64,000 bases of DNA. Origin: Patagioenas fasciata (lineage: Eukaryota > Chordata > Aves > Columbiformes > Columbidae). Under the pieces are notes generated by a model. The model saw nothing but the letters and a program-made list of their open reading frames with translations. It did no database searches and had not been told where the DNA came from. Where the stretch lies: contig NC_092521.1 in the NCBI RefSeq assembly GCF_037038585.1, positions 71,104,898 to 71,168,897 of the forward strand, written 5' to 3'. A program made the translations under genes and the position numbers. Position 1 is the stretch's first letter; each line of letters begins with the position of its first letter. Positions 59,239-64,000 of the stretch are shown here, piece after piece.

Positions 59239-62200
59239 CTAATAAAAAGAGTGATAAACAAGAATAATTTTAGTTCCTTCAACTAATACCTATTTATCCA
59301 CATTTATAATAAAAACCCAAATCGAATGTGCTTTTCCTATTCTTTTTACTACTTACAACATTTCACTCTAATTTTGTATTTAAAAATGTGAAAAGACTCT
59401 GGTGACCCATTGGCTTTTTTCCTCTCTTTTGCTGTAACTCTTTGCTCAGACGCTTCCTCCTTCATAGTATGACACAAGTTCCCTCTAGCCCCATCACCAA
59501 AAAACAAACATAAAAAACTATAATATTTCAAAGTGTTCTTCAGCTCCCAACTATCTTCAGATGTATTTCTGAACCTGATGTGATCTTTCAGTCTGATAGC
59601 CTTCATGGATTTCTTCCAGGTACTTCAGCCTGCATAAATTTTTTTACACCTATGAAGTCCTCTGACAAGGAGCTTCACAGACGCACAATCACTCACGTGA
59701 AGAAACTCCTCCTTTTGGTTTGAATTTCTTATATAGCAACTCATCATTCTTGTATTTCAGCAAACTAAACAGTCAATCCCTAGTCAATCTCTCCATATCG
59801 CTGTGATGCTCCCCTCTCTCATCTCCTAATCATTAAAATACTCATGTGCCTACAGCAGTAATATGAATAAAACACTTTCAAAAAATCACTCTTAGACTGC
59901 TATGCTTTATCTCTTCTCCCAGAATCATATGCATTTTACCTCATTCCCATTAACATGCAATAGATTACAAGCTTTCAATTTACAAGTTGCTTTTGAAAAT
60001 CTACTCCGTGTTTTCTATGTGTTCCTACTCAGGTATTTTCATTTACCATCAAACTTCAACCATTCTTCATTAGTCTTCAGGTTTCTCAGAGCTACAACTC
60101 CTATTGTAACACTCTAACCTTGTGTTAACACCAGAAAAACTTGCAATATGCATTACCACCATACAGATTCAGCATGTATGCTCTGGCTTTAAAAAGACAT
60201 TTCCCTTGAAAGACAACATATAAGTTTTTTCTGTACTCTCAAAGAAAGCAGCACCATACCAATCTAAGATTTCTTAAAACTTGTGCTTAGTTCCCAAAAG
60301 GATTTGATTTTAACTGCTGCTCCAGTGTCTCAAACATGTGGAACCACCACCCTCACATACAAAGAGAAAATTTAATGTTAATATGCTTCTATTCTAAGGA
60401 AATGTTTTTGACAAGAGACTTCGAACTATCTTAGAAAGACTCCTCTGAAGGACTTCTTGGAGTCCTGAATTTTTCTCATCCTCTTGGAAAAGTTAAAAGA
60501 GTTCTGGGTTAAGTGAGAAAAAAACAAAAACAAAACAAAAAAACCCACCTGCATTCAAAGTAAAAATGCACCTATCTCTTAGAATCAAGGCAAACTAAAA
60601 AGTAGCAAAAAAGAATTAGTTTTGAAGTGATGGACACAAGGTGGATCTATTAAAAGCCTGCTCCAAACAGTCAAGTCACTACATGCAAACAGCAGGAAAG
60701 TCATATATTTGGGTCAAAATCTGGCTAAACTAAAACGCAGATTTTTGTAGACTTATGCTACTTAATTTCTATATTAAAAACTGACAATATAGCAACACAT
60801 CTCCCCCTGGTGTTTCCGGTAAATCATAGTTCTGACACATAAAAAGCTGTGAATTATTCAAAGAGAGAATCTTAGTAAATATGTCTTGTCTTATGGGTGC
60901 ACCAAAATGAACTAGCATTTAACAAAGCTGACCCTGCCCCCCCATTTCATAAGTGAACCTAGAATTAGCACTTAAAATTTAATGAAGCAGACTGTTCCCC
61001 ACACTACATCCCCTGAACTGCATGCAAGATATGACCTTTTTCACCTATTTCACACACAAAGTCATGTTTTAATCCTCAGTGACATAATGAATTTGTGACA
61101 GACCTCAACTTCCTGTCTTTATTGGCGTAGTTGATTTGGCTGCTTGTTGGCAACAAGGAATGTATGCAATGCCATCAAGTCAGGTGATGTTGATTCTTAA
61201 GTCTAGACTTTATCTATTGACTATACTAAACAGATCAATATAACCTATCTGGGAAAAGCATGCTAAAACACAGAAGGTCACATTCAAGCTTGTTTCTTAC
61301 CACTACAATTCAACAAAAACAAAGATGCATGTAACAAAGAAGAATCCTCAAAACACTATTAAGCTGTGGTGTTGGTTAGAAATTCAACTAATATTTTACC
61401 CTTATGTTCATAAAGAATATTGTGAAGTAGAATTTAATTTCTCTTGCTGTAAGAATGCTCCGCATAAGATTCCAAAGCTAAAAAGTATGCCTACTCCGAA
61501 AAAGTGTTCCCTTGCACTTGACAAATCTTCAGAAGAAAAACCTTCAGCAGTAGTAGACCACTCTGTCTTACACACAAGACTAAAGTGCAACATAACATTT
61601 AGCAACTGAGGCTGACAACTCTGAGATGAAAAACAAACAGCGTTTTATTGTTACTATTGACTAAATGAACTACTGAAGTCTGAAATACAAAATTAAATTC
61701 TAGATCAGATATATCTGTTTAAAAAAAATTTATTTGTTTAAAGCAACTCTCTTCAGTGGCAGTGACACTAACTTTTTAGCCACGAGATTTGATACCCATC
61801 AGAACACCAAAATGGATCAAAGAACAATTAGACTATTTAAACAAAAAAGGTGCTCTCAACACTTTGTAAGGTTATCAGCAAAAAGCACTCTTGTTGTCAG
61901 AAGAAAATGAAAGAAAAAAGGTATGATCTCAGGTTAAAGAAGGATCTGAATGGCACATACTGCCAGAGTATACGGTGTTAGAAGCAGCTAGCCCACAGCA
62001 CCTCTGGTGCACTAACAGTATAGTCTGCAAACACAAAACAGCTAAGAAAGCATCCATGTAGGACCGAGACATCTTTTCAGAAGCCCTGTGTAGTGTTCAC
62101 ATAACTCTTCTGCTGGTTTCAGTTAGATTTAACATTTACTTTCCAAAGCAGCTGCCTGAAGTGCTGGATTCTGAAATATTTTAACAGTTCAATGGTGTTG

Positions 62201-64000
62201 TCTGATATAAGAGCCATATTAAACAGATTACTCTTCAAGCATTCAGAATGACACTAACTGGGACTGGCACCTTGCTATTGAAACTAAGTCACAAAAATGT
62301 ATCTGACACATTGAAATGCCAATGAATACTGTGCAGGTATTAATATTTCACCTCCAACTAGCATAATCAGACATCTATGGTGGAGAGACTTAGCATCCTC
62401 ACTATCAAGCCTTAGTTTTTGGCAATCTTCTTAGGAACACATACGCGATAGCCTGGCCTGTGTATTCTTCATTCTCTACCAGCCCAATATAGATGCCCTG
62501 CCATTGTATATTTGAGGTCATAATGCTTAGAGAACTATGACACTGAAGAGCCACCACTTTTGTACAAGAAACTCTAGTGTTTTACCTTGGAAGGCAGTAA
62601 GGGTGGGGTTTTTTTCCACTGAGGTTAACTTTGGCAACCAAAGTCAGCATAATCACCCATATTTGTATCCGCCAGGTTTACCTCCTGGTATTGGAAACTG
62701 AGCTCCCATGAAGACTGCTAGAAACATACCCATTAGTTTCATGCTGTTCTACACCTGTTCCTCAGAGCTGCGAGATATTTTCCATCTTAGATATATAGGA
62801 AGAAACTACAGAGAAAGAGAGGCATAAGGGATTTCAATTACATCCCACTTCAAGTATATAAACTGTTGACCCATCTGAACATGTCACATCAGATTTTAAC
62901 CTCCCACGTGCTGGACCTTGAATGAAAATATCATTTAACAAGAGGTTTTGAGAAAAACAGCATCAGTAGGTTAAAAACCCACAACAGTTACCAGCATTAA
63001 ACAGTTTCTTTCTTACTGAAGTTCTCTAATATGGATTAAAAAAAAGACTTATCTCAATTTCTTTTTAATTACATACATCAACATACATGCAGCAGAGTAT
63101 ACGAGTGACAGCACTTCTCCCAGAATCCCTGGGACACTACCTATGTTACAGCATGCTTCATGTCTTTGCATGAGAAGTTACGTGACATGTTTGTAGACAT
63201 CTGACAACCTTCAATCTGTTTATTACAAGACCAAATCCTTTTTTTATTAAGTCAAGCAGCACTTAAATTTGAGTGCAAGACCACTGACCCTTCATACTGA
63301 GAGCAAAGCCAAGTTTTTATGACAGCTGATTATGTGCAGGATCTTTGTAAGATGACTGAAAGTATATCTGTAAAACGTCACTTGAGAGACTATCCCCAAA
63401 AAGGACAATTCAAAGATAATATAATCCATAAAAGGTATATTGTACAATGAGCACTTCATCTTAAAATTCATTAATCTTCTGGTTTTGAAAAGTTAAACTA
63501 AGTGTTCAACACTGCACAGTCACCCGATTCTCCTGGTGAATTTTACCAAGGTTTGAAAACTGATGTGTTTCCTTTCCAAAGAGGGGAATGAGATTGCCCA
63601 CACGATGTGTGTTCAAGGTTTGAGGGTCTAAGTACCTTGACTTTGAGTGTGGAAGCTAGCAGACAAAGGGAACAATACAGAGCTACTGCTGGGAAAGAGG
63701 CCATCAGCATCAAATTAACCATGGGGATGTGAGAAACTTGGTCACAAACCAATGAAACCATTCCAACATAATTACTCTGCAAAAGCTTCCCACTGCACTT
63801 AGTGTATGCTGTATTACTCGAACACATGAAAGAAAAATTCCTTTCACTGCCTGGCCAGTACAACACCAAGATGGACAAAAATCAATAGCAACAACAGTTC
63901 TAAGATAGGAAATTACTGAAGTATTCAGAACAAGAATGACGAAATACAATCATGTACAGATATAGTACCAGGATACAAGAGGTACAGCAATAAATGAATA
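59239..64000 (-). other. RPRD1A: RPRD1A intron 1, partial
   Basis: At least 4.76 kb. No GC-rich first exon is present before the window ends. Frames seen here (for example 59349-59606 and 63543-63878 on the minus strand) lack recognisable domains or matching splice sites. Confidence 0.85.
59640..59840 (-). mobile_element. Possible ancient CR1/L3-type LINE relic
   Basis: The words 'gaagaaactcctccttttgg', 'cagcaaactaaacagtcaat' and 'ctagtcaatctctccat' resemble, with many changes, the old amniote CR1/L3 tail read from its minus strand. Recognition is by eye against a remembered consensus, and the limits are uncertain. Confidence 0.35.

Noticed and set aside
63543-63878. 111-codon minus-strand frame near the right edge, considered as RPRD1A exon 1
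   Set aside because: The sequence does not resemble the RPRD1A N-terminus (MSAFSEAALEKKL in human), it is not GC-rich, and it has no suitable donor. Exon 1 is outside the window.
1-64000. CRISPR array, operon, phage or other prokaryotic defence system
   Set aside because: No direct-repeat array with spacers and no prokaryotic gene organisation; everything recognisable is vertebrate nuclear DNA.

Overview
This is a 64 kb piece of vertebrate nuclear DNA, almost certainly from a bird. It carries split genes with GT/AG introns, one CpG island in otherwise AT-rich DNA, several CR1 LINE fragments (the dominant avian retrotransposon) and no mammalian-type SINEs. The two genes form a convergent pair, as C18orf21 and RPRD1A do on human 18q12.2. 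The species cannot be read from the sequence.

Layout. 1-14140: intergenic DNA with a decayed CR1 near the left end, two small CR1 scraps and no convincing gene. 14141-15200: CpG island and promoter of the C18orf21 orthologue. 14691-19917 (+): C18orf21 in five coding exons, including a 23-nt microexon; 221 aa, complete. Its 3' UTR probably runs to about 21380. 21380-22940: short spacer between the converging genes, with a TA/TG-rich microsatellite. 22940-59238 (-): RPRD1A, with a probable 4.5 kb 3' UTR, the last coding exon at 27447-27596, a 29.2 kb intron, then five closely packed exons at 56755-59238. The first exon, about 50 codons, lies beyond base 64000. 59239-64000 is part of RPRD1A intron 1.

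The two genes are not known to act in one pathway. The RPRD1A protein reads the phosphorylated C-terminal domain of RNA polymerase II. The C18orf21 protein is a small four-cysteine protein that I recall being reported recently as a subunit of RNase MRP.

The item most worth a second look is an 86-codon open frame at 46325-46585 (-) in the last RPRD1A intron. It sits behind a good splice acceptor, ends in a stop, and has coding-like composition that I cannot assign to a family. Other points are an in-frame 29-residue N-terminal extension of C18orf21, a long G-run in its intron 1, a 17-bp minisatellite containing the branch-point word TACTAAC, and a T19 tract in an RPRD1A splice acceptor. No search or alignment was run. 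Exon boundaries were derived by hand from frame, splice sites and remembered human proteins.
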